Part shown: positions 11,629 to 25,770 of the stretch, piece after piece | How positions within the stretch are numbered: the first letter of the stretch is position 1 | How the letters are laid out: every line of letters starts with the position of its first letter | NCBI GenBank assembly: GCA_964016885.1 | Contig: OZ024740.1 | Location: forward strand, 7,088,450-7,152,449 | Reading direction: 5' to 3' | DNA: 64,000 nucleotides | Source: Eledone cirrhosa | Lineage: Eukaryota; Mollusca; Cephalopoda; Octopoda; Eledonidae | The notes under the pieces: generated by a model | Database searches by the model: none | What the model saw: the letters and a program-made list of their open reading frames with translations, nothing else | Told to the model about the DNA's origin: nothing | Position numbers and translations under genes: made by a program

Positions 11629-14616
11629 CTACATTTCACATCTGACCTGGGACTATTACCAGCTGTGGTAAGGTTACTTTTCACATCTGACAAGGGACTA
11701 TTACCAGCTCTGGTGCGGCCTACATTTCACATCTGACTCGTGACTATTACCATCTCTGGTGAGGTCTACCATTCACATATGACCTGGGAATATTACCAGT
11801 TCTGGTGAAACCTACATTTCACATGTGACCTGGGACTATTACCAGCTCTGGTGAGACCTACATTTCACATCTGACCTGGGACTATTACCAGCTATGGCGA
11901 GGCCTACATTTCACATCTGACCTGGGACTATAACCAGCTCTGGTGAGGTCTATATTTCACATCTGACCTGGGACTATTACCAGCTCTGGTGAGGTCTACA
12001 TTTCACATCTGACCTGGGACTATTACCAGCTCTGGTGAGGCCTACATTTCACATCTGACCTGGAAATATTACCAGCTATGGTGGGGGCTACATTTCACAT
12101 CTGACCTGGGATTATTACCAGCTATGATGAGGCTTACATTTCACATCTGACCTGGGACTATTACCAGATCTGGTGAGGTCTACATTTCACATCTGACCTG
12201 GGACTATTATCAGCTCTGGTGAGGTCTACATTTCACATCTGACCTGGGACTATTACTAGCTCTGGTGAGGTCTACATTTCACATCTGACCTTGGACCATT
12301 AGCAGCTCTGGTGAGGTCTACATATCACATCGAACCTGGGACTATTACTAGCTCTGCTGGGGTCTACATTTCATATCTGACCTGGGACTATTACCAGCTT
12401 TGGTGAGGCCTACATTTCACATCTGATCTTGGATTATTTCCAGCTCTGGTTAGGACTACATTTCACATCTGACCTGGGACTATTACCAGCTCTGGTGAGG
12501 TCTACATTTCACATCTGACCTGGGACTATTACCAGCTATGGTGAGGTCTACATTTCACATCTGACCTGGGAATATTACCAGTTCTGGTGAAACCTACATT
12601 TCACATCTGACCTGGGATTATTACCAGCTATGGTGAGGCCTACATTTCACATCTGACCTGGGACTATTACCAGCTAAGGTGAGGACTACATTTCACATCT
12701 GACCTGGGACTATTACCAGCTATGGCGAGGCCTACATTTCACATCTAACCTGGGACTATAACCAGCTCTGGTGAGGTCTATATTTCACATCTGACTTGGG
12801 ACTATTACCAGCTATGGTGAGGTCTACATTTGACATCTGACCTGGGACTATTACCAGCTACGGTGAGGCTTACATTTCACATCTGACCTGGGACTATTAT
12901 CAGCTATGGTGAGGCCTACATTTCACATCTGACCTGGGACTATTACCAGCTCTGGTGAGGCCTACATCTCACATCTGACCTTGGAATATTACCAGCTATG
13001 GTAAGGTCTAGATTTCACATCTGACCTGGGACTATTACCAGCTCTGGTGAGGTCTACATTTCACATCTGACCTGGGACTATTTCCAGCAAAGGTGGGGTC
13101 TACATTTCATATCTGACCTGGGACTATTTCCAGCTATGGTGAGGCCTACATTTCACATCTGATCTGAGACTATTACCAGCTCTGTTGAGGTCTACATTTC
13201 ACATCTGACCTGGGAATATTACCAGCTCTGGTGAGGTCTACGTTTCACATCTGACCTGGGACTATTACCAGCTATGGTGAGACCTACATTTCACATCTGA
13301 CCTGGGACTATTACCAGCTCTGGTGAGACCTACTTTCACATCTGACCTGGGACTATTACCAGCTCTGGTGAGGCCTACATTTCACATCTGACCTGGAAAT
13401 ATTACCAGCTATGGTGGGGGCTACATTTCACATCTGACCTGGGACTATTATCAGCTCTGGTGAGGTCTACATTTCACATCTGACCTTGGACCATTAGCAG
13501 CTCTGGTGAGGTCTACATATCACATCGAACCTGGGACTATTACCAGCTCTGCTGGGGTCTACATTTCATATCTGACCTGGGACTATTACCAGCTTTGGTG
13601 AGGCCTACATTTCACATCTGATCTTGGATTATTTCCAGCTCTGGTTAGGACTACATTTCACATCTGACCTTGGACTATTACTAGCTGTGGTGAGGTCTTC
13701 ATTTCACATCTGACCTGAGATTATTACCATCTGTGGTAAGGTTACTTTTCACATGTGACAAGGGACTATTACCAGCTCTGGTGAGGTCTACATTTCACAT
13801 CTGACCTGGGAATATTACCAGTTTTGGTGAGGTCAACATTTCACATCTGACCTTGGAATATTACCAGCTATAGTAAGGTCTAGATTTCACATCTGACCTG
13901 GGACTATTACTAGCTGTGGTGAGGTATACACTTTACATCTGACCTGGGACTATTACCAGCTCTCGTGAGGTCTACATTTCACATCTGACCTGGGACTATT
14001 ACGATCTATGGTGATGCCTACATTTCACATCAGACCTGGGACTATTACCAGCTCTGGTGAGGTCTACATTTCACATCTGACTTGTGACTATTCCCATCTC
14101 TGGTGAGGTCTACATTTCACCTCTGACCTGGGACTATTACCAGCTATGATGAGGCCTATATTTCACATCTGAACTTGGAATATTACCAGCTATGGTAAGG
14201 TCTAGATTTCACATCTGACCTGGGACTATTACCAGCTCTGGTGAGGTCTTCATTTCACATCTGACCTGGGACTATTACCAGCTATGGTGAGGTCTACATT
14301 TCACATCTGACCTGGGAATATTACCAGTTTTGGTGAGGTCAACATTTCACATCTGACCTGGGACTATTACCAGCTCTGGTGAAGTCTACATTTCACATCT
14401 GACCTGGGAATATTACCAGCTCTGGTGAGGTCTACATTTCACATCTAACCTGGGAATATTACCAGCTCTGGTGAGGTCTACATTTCACATCTGACCTGGG
14501 ACTATTACCAGGTCTGGTGAGGCCTACATTTCACATCTGACCTGAAACTATTACCAGCTTTGGTGAGGCCTACATTTCACATCTGATCTTGGATTATTTC
14601 CCAACTCTGGTTAGGA
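11629..14616 (+). repeat. Higher-order repeat copy L3 (2988 bp)
   Basis: This third restart opens with the same one-base-short monomer and 'gtgcggcc' monomer as L1 and L2. It is 65 monomers less 2 bp, less than half of L2. One monomer is missing soon after the start: the 'ctatggtgaggcc' unit that follows the 'accattcacatatgacc' monomer in L1. It ends with the same 'cctgaaactatt' and 'tttcccaactctggtt' monomers as L2, so its ends match L2 while its middle has collapsed. Confidence 0.88.
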
Positions 14617-15440
14617 CTACATTTCACATCTGACCTGGGACTATTACCAGCTGTGGTAAGGTTACTTTTCACATCTGACAAGGGACTATTACCAGCTCTG
14701 GTGCGGCCTACATTTCACATCTGACTCGTGACTATTACCATCTCTGGTGAGGTCTACCATTCACATATGACCTGGGAATATTACCAGCTATGGTGAGGCC
14801 TACATTTCACATCTGACCTGGGACTATTACCAGTTCTGGTGAAACCTACATTTCACATCTGACCTGGGATTATTACCAGCTATGGTGAGGCCTACATTTC
14901 ACATCTGACCTGGGACTATTACCAGCTCTGGTGAGGTCTACATTTAACATGTGACCTGGGACTATTACCAGCTCTGGTGAGACCTACATTTCACATCTGA
15001 CCTGGGACTATTACCAGCTAAGGTGAGGACTACATTTCACATCTGACCTGGGACTATTACCAGCTATGGCGAGGCCTACATTTCACATCTGACCTGGGAC
15101 TATAACCAGCTCTGGTGAGGTCTATATTTCACATCTGACTTGGGACTATTACCAGCTATTGTGAAGTCTACATTTCACATCTTACCTGGGACTATTACCA
15201 GCTATGGTGAGGCCTACATTTCACATCTGACCTGGGACTATTACCAGCTCTGGTGAGGCCTACATCTCACATCTGACCTTGGAATATTACCAGCTATGGT
15301 AAGGTCTAGATTTCACATCTGACCTGGGACTATTACCAGCTCTGGTGAGGTCTACATTTCACATCTGACCTGGGACTATTACCAGCAAATGTGGGGTCTA
15401 CATTTTATAGCTGACCTGGGACTATTTCCATCTATGGTGA
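14617..15440 (+). repeat. Higher-order repeat copy L4, truncated
   Basis: This is the fourth and last restart of the long unit. It follows L1 to the 'ttctggtgaaacc' monomer, then jumps from the first such monomer (about base 220 in L1) to the continuation of the second (about base 1045), losing about 0.83 kb. It continues through the 'ctaaggtgaggac' and 'gcaaatgtggggtc' variants, matching L1 near 2,150. Beyond about 15.4 kb the order is shuffled. The 'gaaacc' region recurs again at 17690, which is 2849 bp after 14841. Confidence 0.75.
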
Positions 15441-18400
15441 GGCCTACATTTCACATCTGATCTGAGACTATTACCAGCTCTGTTGAGGTCTACATTTCAC
15501 ATCTGACCTGGGACTATTACCAGCTCTGGTGAGGCCTACATTTCACATCTGACCTGGGAATGTTACCAGCTCTGGTGAGGTCTACCATTCACATATGACC
15601 TGGCAATATTACCAGCTATGGTAAGGTCTAGATTTCACATCTGACCTGGGACTATCACCAGCTCTGGTGAGGTCTACATTTCACATCTGACCTGGGACTA
15701 TTACCAGCTATGGTGAGACCTACATTTCACATCTGATCTGGGACTATTACCAGCTCTGGGGAGACCTACTTTCACATCTGACCTGGGACTATTACCAGCT
15801 CTGGTGAGGCCTACATTTCACATCTGACCTGGAAATATTACCAGCTATGGTGGGGGCTACATTTCACATCTGACCTGGGACTATTACCAGCTATGATGAG
15901 GCTTACATTTCACATCTGACCTGGGACTATTATCAGCTCTGGTGAGGTCTACATTTCACATCTGACCTGGGACTATTATCAGCTCTGGTGAGGTCTACAT
16001 TTCACATCTGACCTGGGACTATTACTAGCTCTGGTGAGGTCTACATTTCACATCTGACCTTGGACCATTAGCAGCTCTGGTGAGGTCTACATATCACATC
16101 GAACCTGGGACTATTACCACCTCTGCTGGGGTCTACATTTCATATCTGACCTGGGACTATTACCAGCTTTGGTGAGGCCTACATTTCACATCTGATCTTG
16201 GATTATTTCCAGCTCTGGTTAGGACTACATTTCACATCTGACCTGGGACTATTACCAGCTCTGGTGAGGTCTACATTTCACATCTGACCTGGGACTATTA
16301 CCAGCTATGGTGAGGTCTACATTTCACATCTGACCTGGGAATATTACCAGTTTTGGTGAGGTCAACATTTCACATCTGACCTGGGACTATTATCAGCTAT
16401 GGTGAGGCCTACATTTCACATCTGACCTGGGAATATTACCAGTTTTGGTGAGGTCAACATTTCACATCTGACCTGGGACTATTACCAGCTCTGGTGAAGT
16501 CTACATTTCACATCTAACCTGGGACTATTACCAGCTACGGTGAGGCTTACATTTCACATCTGACCTGGGACTATTACCAGCTATGGTGAGGCCTACATTT
16601 CACATTTGACCTGGGAATATTACCAGTTTTGGTGAGGTCAACATTTCACATCTGACCTGGGACTATTACCAGCTCTGGTGAAGTCTACATTTCACATCTA
16701 ACCTGGGACTATTTCCAGCTACGGTGAGGCTTACATTTCACATCTGACCTGGGACTATTATCAGCTATGGTGAGGCCTACATTTCACATCTGACCTGGGA
16801 CTATTACCAGCTCTGGTGAGGTCTACATTTCACATCTGACCTGGGACTATTACCAGCTATGGTGAGACCTACATTTCACATCTGACCTGGGACTATTACC
16901 AGCTCTGGTGAGACCTACTTTCACATCTGACCTGGGACTATTACCAGCTCTGGTGAGGCCTACATTTCACATCTGACCTGGAAATATTACCAGCTATGGT
17001 GGGGGCTACATTTCACATCTGACTTGGGACTATTATCAGCTCTGGTGAGGTCTACATTTCACATCTGACCTGGGACTATTACTAGCTCTGGTGAGGTCTA
17101 CATTTCACATCTGACCTTGGACCATTGGCAGCTCTGGTGAGGTCTACATATCACATCGAACCTGGGTCTATTACCAGCTCTGCTGGGGTCTACATTTCAT
17201 ATCTGACCTGGGACTATTACCAGCTTTGGTGAGGCCTACATTTCACATCTGATCTTGGATTATTTCCAGCTGTGGTTAGGACTACATTTCACATCTGACC
17301 TTGGACTATTACTAGCTGTGGTGAGGTCTTCATTTCACATCTTACCTAGGACTATTACCATCTGTGGTAAGGTTACTTTTCACATGTGACAAGGGACTAT
17401 TACCAGCTCTGGTGAGGTCTACATTTCACATCTGACCTGGGAATATTACCAGTTTTGGTGAGGTCAACATTTCACATCTGACCTGGGACTATTACCAGCT
17501 CTGGTGAAGTCTACATTTCACATCTAACCTGGGAATATTACCAGCTCTGGTGAGGTCTACATTTCACATCTGACCTGGGTCTATTACCAGCTCTGGTGAG
17601 GCCTACATTTCACATATGACCTGGGAATATTACCACTTATGGTGAGGCCTACATTTCACATCTGACCTGGGACTATTACCAGTTCTGGTGAAACCTACAT
17701 TTCACATCTGACCTGGGATTATTACCAGCTATGGTGAGGCCTACATTTCACATCTGACCTGGGACTATTACCAGCTCTGGTGAGGTCTACATTTAACATG
17801 TGACCTGGGACTATTACCAGCTCTGGTGAGACCTACATTTCACATCTGACCTGGGACTATTACCAGCTAAGGTGAGGACTACATTTCACATCTGACCTGG
17901 GACTATTACCAGCTATGGCGAGGCCTACATTTCACATCTGACCTGGGACTATAACCAGCTCTGGTGAGGTCTATATTTCACATCTGACTTGGGACTATTA
18001 CCAGCTATGGTGAGGTCTACATTTGACATCTGACCTGGGACTATTACCAGCTACGGTGAGGCTTACATTTCACATCTGACCTGGGACTATTATCAGCTAT
18101 GGTGAGGCCTACATTTCACATCTGACCTGGAAATATTACCAGCTATGGTGGGGGCTACATTTCACATCTGACCTGGGACTATTATCAGCTCTGGTGAGGT
18201 CTACATTTCACATCTGACCTGGGACTATTACTAGCTCTGGTGAGGTCTACATTTCACATCTGACCTTGGACCATTAGCAGCTCTGGTGAGGTCTACATAT
18301 CACATCGAACCTGGGACTATTACCAGCTCTGCTGGGGTCTACATTTCATATCTGACCTGGGACTATTACCAGCTTTGGTGAGGCCTACATTTCACATCTG

Positions 18401-21400
18401 ATCTTGGATTATTTCCAGCTCTGGTTAGGACTACATTTCACATCTGACCTTGGACTATTACTAACTGTGGTGAGGTCTTCATTTCACATCTGACCTGGGA
18501 CTATTACCATCTGTGGTAAGGTTACTTTTCACATGTGACAAGGGACTATTACCAGCTCTGGTGAGGTCTACATTTCACATGTGACCTGGGACAATTATCA
18601 GCTCTGGTGAGGCCTACATTTCACATCTGGTGTGGGACTATTACCAGGTCTGGTTAGGACTACATTTCGCATCTGACCTGGGACTATTACCAGCTATGGT
18701 GAGGTCTACATTTCACATCTGACCTGGGAATATTACCAGTTTTGGTGAGGTCAACATTTCACATCTGACCTGGGAATATTACTATCTATGGTGAGGCCTA
18801 TATCTCACATCTGACCTGGGACTATTACCAGCTTTGGTGAGGTCTACATTTCACATCTGATCTGGGACTATTACAAGTTCTGGTTAGGACTACATATCAC
18901 ATCTGACCTTGGACTATTACTAGCTGTGGTGAGGTCTACATTTCACATCTGACGTAGGAATATTACCAGCTGTGGTGAGGTCTACATTTCAAATCTGACC
19001 TGGGACTATTACCAGCTCTGGTGAGGCCTACATTTCACATCTGACTTGTGACTATTCGCATCTCTGGTGAGGTCTACATTTCACATCTGACCTGGGACTA
19101 TTACTAGCTATGGTGAGGCATACATTTCACATCTGAACTTGGAATATTTCCAGCTATGGTAAGGTCTAGATTTCACATCTGACCTGGGACTATTACTAGC
19201 TGTAGTGAAATATACATTTCACATCTGACCTGGGACTATTACCAGCTCTGGTGAGGCCTGCATTTCACATTTGACCTGGGAGTATTACCAGCTATGGTGA
19301 GGTCTACATTTTAACACCTGATCTGGGAATATTACCACCTATGGTGAGGCCTACATTTCACATCTGACCTGGGACTATTACCAGCTGAGGTGAGGCCTAC
19401 ATTTCATATCTGACCTGGGACTATTACCATCTATGGTGAGGCCTACATTTCACATCTGACCTGGGACTATTACCAGCACTGGTGAGGCCTACATTTCACA
19501 TCTGACCTTGGAATATTACCAGTTATGGTAAGGTCAAGATTTCACATCTGACCTGGGACTATTCCTAGCTGTAGTGAAGTATACATTTCACATCTGATCT
19601 GGGACTATTACCAGCTATGGTGAGACCTACATTTCACATTCTAACCTGAGACTATTACCAGCTGTGGTGAATTCTACATTTCACATCTGACCTGGGACTA
19701 TTTCCAGCTGTGGTACGGTTTACTTTTCACATCTGACTAGGTACTATTCCCAGCTCTTCTGAGCCTACATTTCACATCTGACTTGTGACTATTACCATCT
19801 CTGGTGAGGTCTACATTTCACATCTGACCTAGGACTATTACCAGCTATGGTGAGGCCTACATTTCACATCTGATCTTGGATTATTTCCAGCTCTGGTTAG
19901 GACTACATTTCACATCTGACCTTGGACTATTACTAGCTGTGGTGAGGTCTTCATTTCACATCTGACCTGGGACTATTACCATCTGTGGTAAGGTTACTTT
20001 TCACATCTGACAAGGGACTATTACCAGCTCTGGTGAGGTCTACATTTCACATGTGACCTGGGACAATTACCAGCTCTGGTGAGGCCTACATTTCATATCT
20101 GACCTGGGTCTATTACCAGCTGTGGTGAGGCCTACATTTCACATCTGGTGTGGGACTATTACCAGCTCTGGTTAGGACTACATTTCGCATCTGAACTGGG
20201 ACTATTACTAGCTGTGGGTAGGTTTACTTTTCACATCTGACCTGGGACTATTACCAGATCTGGTGATATCTAGATTTCACATCTCACCTGGGACTATTAC
20301 CAGCTGTGGTGAGACCTACATTTCACATCTGACCTGGGACTAATACCAGCTGTGGTGAGGCCTACATTTCACATCTGACCTGGGAATATTACCAGCTGTG
20401 GTGAGACCTACATTTCACATCTGACCTGGGAATATTACCAGCTGTGGTGAGGCTTACATTTCACATCTGACCTGGGAATATTACCAGCTGTGGTGAGATC
20501 TACATTTCACATCTGACCTGGGACTATTACCAGCTGTGGTGAGGCCTACATTGACATCTGACCTGGCATTATTACCAGCTATTGTGAGGCCTACATTTCA
20601 CATCTGACCTTGGAATATTACCAGCTATGGTAAGGTCTAGATTTCACATCTGACCTGGGACTATTACTAGCAGTGGTGAGGTATACATTTTACATCTGAC
20701 CTGGGACTATTACCAGCTCTGGTGAGGTCTACATTTCACATCTGACCTGGGACTATTACCAGCTCTGGTGAGGCCTACATTTCACATCTGACCTGGGACT
20801 ATTACCAGCTCTGGTGAGGTCTACCATTCACATATGACCTGGCAATATTACCAGCTATGGTAAGGTCTAGATTTCACATCTGACCTGGGACTATTACAAT
20901 CTCTGGTGAGGTCTACATTTCTCATCTGACCTGGGACTATTACCAGCTATGGTGAGACCTACATTTCACATCTGACCTGGGACTATTACCAGCTCTGGTG
21001 AGGCCTACATTTCACATCTGACCTAGAAATATTACCAGCTATGGTGGGGCCTACATTTCACATCTGACCTGGGACTATTACCAGCTATGATGAGGCTTAC
21101 ATTTCACATCTAATCTGGGACTATTACCAGCTCTGGTGAGGTCTACATTTCACATCTGACCTGGGACTATTATCAGCTCTGGTGAGGTCTACATTTCACA
21201 TCTGACCTGGGACTATTACTAGCTCTGGTGAGGTCTACATTTCACATCTGTCCTGGGACCATTAGCAGCTCTGGTGAGGTCTACATATCACATCTAACCT
21301 GGGACTATTTCCTGCTCTGCTGGGGTCTACATTTCATATCTGACCTGGGACTATTACCAGCTCTGGTTAGGACTACATTTCACATCTGACCTTGGACTAT

Positions 21401-24400
21401 TACTAGCTGTGGTGAGGTCTTCATTTCACATCTGACAAGGGACTATTACCAGCTCTGGTGAGGTCTACATTTCACATGTGACCTGGGACAATTACCAGCT
21501 CTGGTGAGGCCTACATTTCACATCTGGTTTGGGACTATTACCAGCTCTGGTTAGGACTACATTTCGCATCTGAACTGGGACTATTACTAGCTGTGGTAAG
21601 GTTTACTTTTCACATCTGACCTGAGACTATTACCAGATCTGGTGATATCTACATTTCACATCTCACCTGGGACTATTACCAGCTGTGGTGAGACCTACAT
21701 TTTACATCTCACCTGGGACTAATACCAGCTGTGGTGAGGCCTACATTTCACATCTGACCTGGGAATATTACCAGCTGTGGTAAGACCTACATTTCACATC
21801 TGACCTGGGACTATTACTAGCTGTGGTGAGGCCTACATTGACATCTGACCTGGCATTATTACCAGCTATTGTGAGGCCTACATTTCACATCTGACCTTGG
21901 AATATTACCAGCTATGGTAAGGTCTAGATTTCACATCTGACCTGGGACTATTACTAGCTGTGGTGAGGTATACATTTTACATCTGACCTCGGACTATTAC
22001 CAGCTCTGGTGAGGTCTACATTTCACATCTGACTTGTGACTATTCCCATCTCTGGTGAGGTCTACATTTCACCTCTGACCTGGGACTATTACCAGCTATG
22101 GTGAGGCCTATATTTCACATCTGAACTTGGAATATTACCAGCTATGGTAAGGTCTAGATTTCACATCTGACCTGGGACTATTACCAGCTCTGGTGAGGTC
22201 TAAATTTCACATCTGACCTGGGACTATTACCAGCTATGGTGAGGTCTACATTTCACATCTGACCTGGGACTATTACCAGCTCTGGTGAGGTCTACATTTC
22301 ACATCTGACTTGTGACTATTCCCATCTCTGGTGAGGTCTACATTTCTCATCTGACCTGGGACTATTACCAGATTTTGTGAGGCCTACATTTCACATCTGA
22401 CCTGGGACTATTACCAGCTATGGTGAGGTCTACATTTCACATCTGACCTGGGAATATTACCAGTTTTGGTGAGGTCAACATTTCACATCTGACCTGGGAG
22501 TATTACTATCTATGGTGAGGCCTATATTTCACATCTGACCTGGGACTATTACCAGCTTTGGTGAGGTCTACATTTCGCATCTGATCTGGGACTATTACAA
22601 GTTCTGGTTAGGACTACATATTACATCTGACCTTGGACTATTACTAGCTGTGGTGAGGTCTACATTTCACATCTGACCTGGGACTATTACCAGCTGTGGT
22701 GAGGTCTACATTTCATATGTGACCTGGGACTATTACCAGCTCTGGTGAGGCCTACATTTCACATCTGACTTGTGACTATTCGCATCTCTGGTGAGGTCTA
22801 CATTTCACATCTGACCTGGGACTATTACAAGCTATGGTGAGGCATACATTTCACATCTGAACTTGGAATATTACCAGATATGGTAAGGTCTAGATTTCAC
22901 ATCTGACCTGGGACTATTACTAGCTGTAGTGAAATATACATTTCACATCTGACCTGGGACTATTACCAGCTCTGGTGAGGCCTGCATTTCACATCTGACC
23001 TGGGACTATTACCAGCTATGGTGAGGTCTACATTTTAACATCTGATCTGGGAATATTACCAGCTATGCTGAGGCCTACATTTCACATCTGACCTGGGACT
23101 ATTACCAGCTGAGGTGAGACCTACATTTCACATCTGACCTGGGACAATTACCAGCTCTGGTGAGGCCTACATTTCACATCTGACCTTGGAATATTACCAG
23201 TTATGGTAAGGTCTAGATTTCACATCTGACGTGGGACTATTACTAGCTATGGTTAGGTCTACATTTCACATCTACCCTGGGACTATTACTAGCTATGGTA
23301 AGGTCTAGATTTCACATCTGACCTGGGACTATTACTAGCTGTAGTGAAGTATACATTTCACATCTGACCTGGGACTATTACCAGCTATGGTGAGACCTAC
23401 ATTTCACATCTAACCTGAGACTATTACCAGCTCTGGTGAGTTCTACATTTCACATCTGACATGGGACTATTACCAGCTCTGGTGAGGCCTACTTTCACAT
23501 CTGACCTGGGACTATTACCAGCTCTGGTGAGGCCTACATTTCACATCTGACCTGGAAATATTACCAGCTATGGTGGGGCCTACATTTCACATCTGACCTG
23601 GGACTATTACTAGCTCTGGTGAGGTCTACATTTCACATCTGACCTGGGAACATTAGCAGCTCTGGTGAGGTCTACATATCACATCTAACCTGGGATTATA
23701 CCTGCTCTGCTGGGGTCTACATTTCATATCTGACCTGGGACTATTACCAGCTTTGGTGAGGCCTACATTTCACATCTGATCTTGGATTATTTCCAGCTCT
23801 GGTTAGGACTACATTTCACATCTGACCTTGGACTATTACTAGCTGTGGTGAGGTCTTCATTTCACATCTGACCTGGGACTATTACCATCTGTGGTAAGGT
23901 TACTTTTCACATCTGACCTGGGACTAATACCAGATCTGGTGATATCTACATTTCACATCTCACCTGGGACTATTACCAGCTGTGGTGAGACCTACATTTC
24001 ACATCTGACCTGGGACTAATACCAGCTGTGGTGAAGCCTACATTTCACATCTGACCTGGGAATATTACCAGCTGTGGTTAGACCTACATTTCACATCTGA
24101 CCTGGGACTATTACCAGCTGTGGTGAGACCTACATTTCACATCTGAACTGGGACAATTACCAGCTATTGTGAGGCCTACATTTCACATCTGACCTTGGAA
24201 TATTACCAGCTATGGTAAGGTCTAGATTTCACATCTGACCTGGGACTATTACTAGCTGTGGTGAGGTATACATTTTAAATCTGACCTGGGATTATTACTA
24301 GCTCTCGTGAGGTCTACATTTCACATCTGACCTGGGACTATTACGATCTATGGTGATGCCTACATTTCACATCAGACCTGGGACTATTACCAGCTCTGGT

Positions 24401-25770
24401 GAGGTCTACATTTCACATCTGACTTGTGACTATTCCCATCTCTGGTGAGGTCTACATTTCACATCTGACCTGGGACTATTACCAGCTATGGTGAGGTCTA
24501 CATTTCACATCTGACCTGGGAATATCACCAGTTTTGGTGAGGTCAACATTTCACATCTGACCTGGGACTATTACCAGCTCTGGTGAGGTCTACATTTCAC
24601 ATCTGACTTGTGAATATTCCCATCTCTGGTGAGGTCTACATTTCACATCTGACCTGGGAGTATTACCAGCAATGGTGAGGCCTGCATTTCACATCTGACC
24701 TGGGACTATTACTATCTATGGTGAGGCCTATATTTCACATCTGACCTGGGACTAATACCAGCTTTGGTGAGGTCTACATTTCACATCTGATCTGGGACTA
24801 TTACAAGTTCTGGTTAGGACTACATATCACATCTGACCTTGGACTATTACCAGCTGTGGTGAGGTCTACATTTCATATCTGACCTGGGACTATTACCAGC
24901 TATGGTGAGGCCTACATTTCACATCTGACTTGTGACTATTAGCATCTCTGGTGAGGTCTACATTTCACATCTGACCTGGGACTATTACTAGCTATGGTGT
25001 GGCATACATTTCACATCTGAACTTGGAATATTACCAGCTATGGTAAGGTCTAGATTTCACATCTGACCTGGGACTATTACTAGCTGTAGTGAAATATACA
25101 TTTCACATCTGACCTGGGACTATTACCAGCTCTGGTGAGGCCTGCATTTCACATCTGACCTGGGACTATTACCATCTATGGTGAGGCCTACATTTCACAT
25201 CTGACCTGGGACTATTACCAGCTCTGGTGAGGCCTACATTTCAAATCTGACCTTGGAATATTACCAGTTATGGTAAGGTCTAGATTTCACATCTGACCTG
25301 GGACTATTACTAGCTATGGTTAGGTCTACATTTCACATCTGCCCTGGGACTATTACTAGCTATGGTAAGGTCTAGATTTCACATCTGACCTGGGACTATT
25401 ACTAGCTGTAGTGAAGTATACATTTCACATCTGACCTGGGACTATTACCAACTATGGTGAGACCTACATTTCACATCTAACCTGAGACTATTACCAGCTC
25501 TGGTGAGTTCTATATTTCACATCTGACCTGGGACTATTTCCAGCTGTGGTACGGTTTACTTTTCACATCTGACTTGTGACTATTACCATCTCTGGTGAGG
25601 TCTACATTTCACATCTGACCTAGGACTATTACCAGCTATGGTGAGGCCTACATTTCAATCAGACCTGGAACTATTTCCAGCTATGGTGCGGCCTAAATTT
25701 CACATCTGACATGGTACTATTATCAGCTATGGTGAGGTCCACATTTCACATCTGATCTGGGAATATTACC
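15441..25770 (+). repeat. Recombinant segment of the left zone
   Basis: The same variant monomers as L1-L4 occur here in reshuffled blocks. The 'ctctgctgggg' marker recurs at 16121, 17178, 18327, 21315 and 23705. A second ladder uses the 'tactatctatgg' monomer at 18780, 22504 and 24710, and the 'acttggaata' monomer at 19137, 22861 and 25021. The first spacing in both series is 3724 bp. The second is 2206 bp in one and 2160 bp in the other, a one-monomer difference. The segment ends where 'ctattgtgagg' monomers become frequent. Confidence 0.75.

Larger units (their letters stand above)
770..23760 (+). repeat. Dispersed 'ctctgctgggg' marker cassette, 12 copies
   Basis: A distinctive run of about four monomers contains 'ccattagcag', 'ctctgctgggg', 'catttcatatctgacc' and 'ggattatttccagc' in that order. 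The 'ctctgctgggg' start is at 770, 2977, 5550, 7803, 10100, 12352, 13547, 16121, 17178, 18327, 21315 and 23705. I found none after this. Spacings run from 1057 to 2988 bp and cluster near 1.1 and 2.2-2.6 kb. The cassette shows that the left zone was amplified as a family distinct from the rest. The 'ccattagcag' part is altered in some copies. Confidence 0.85.
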
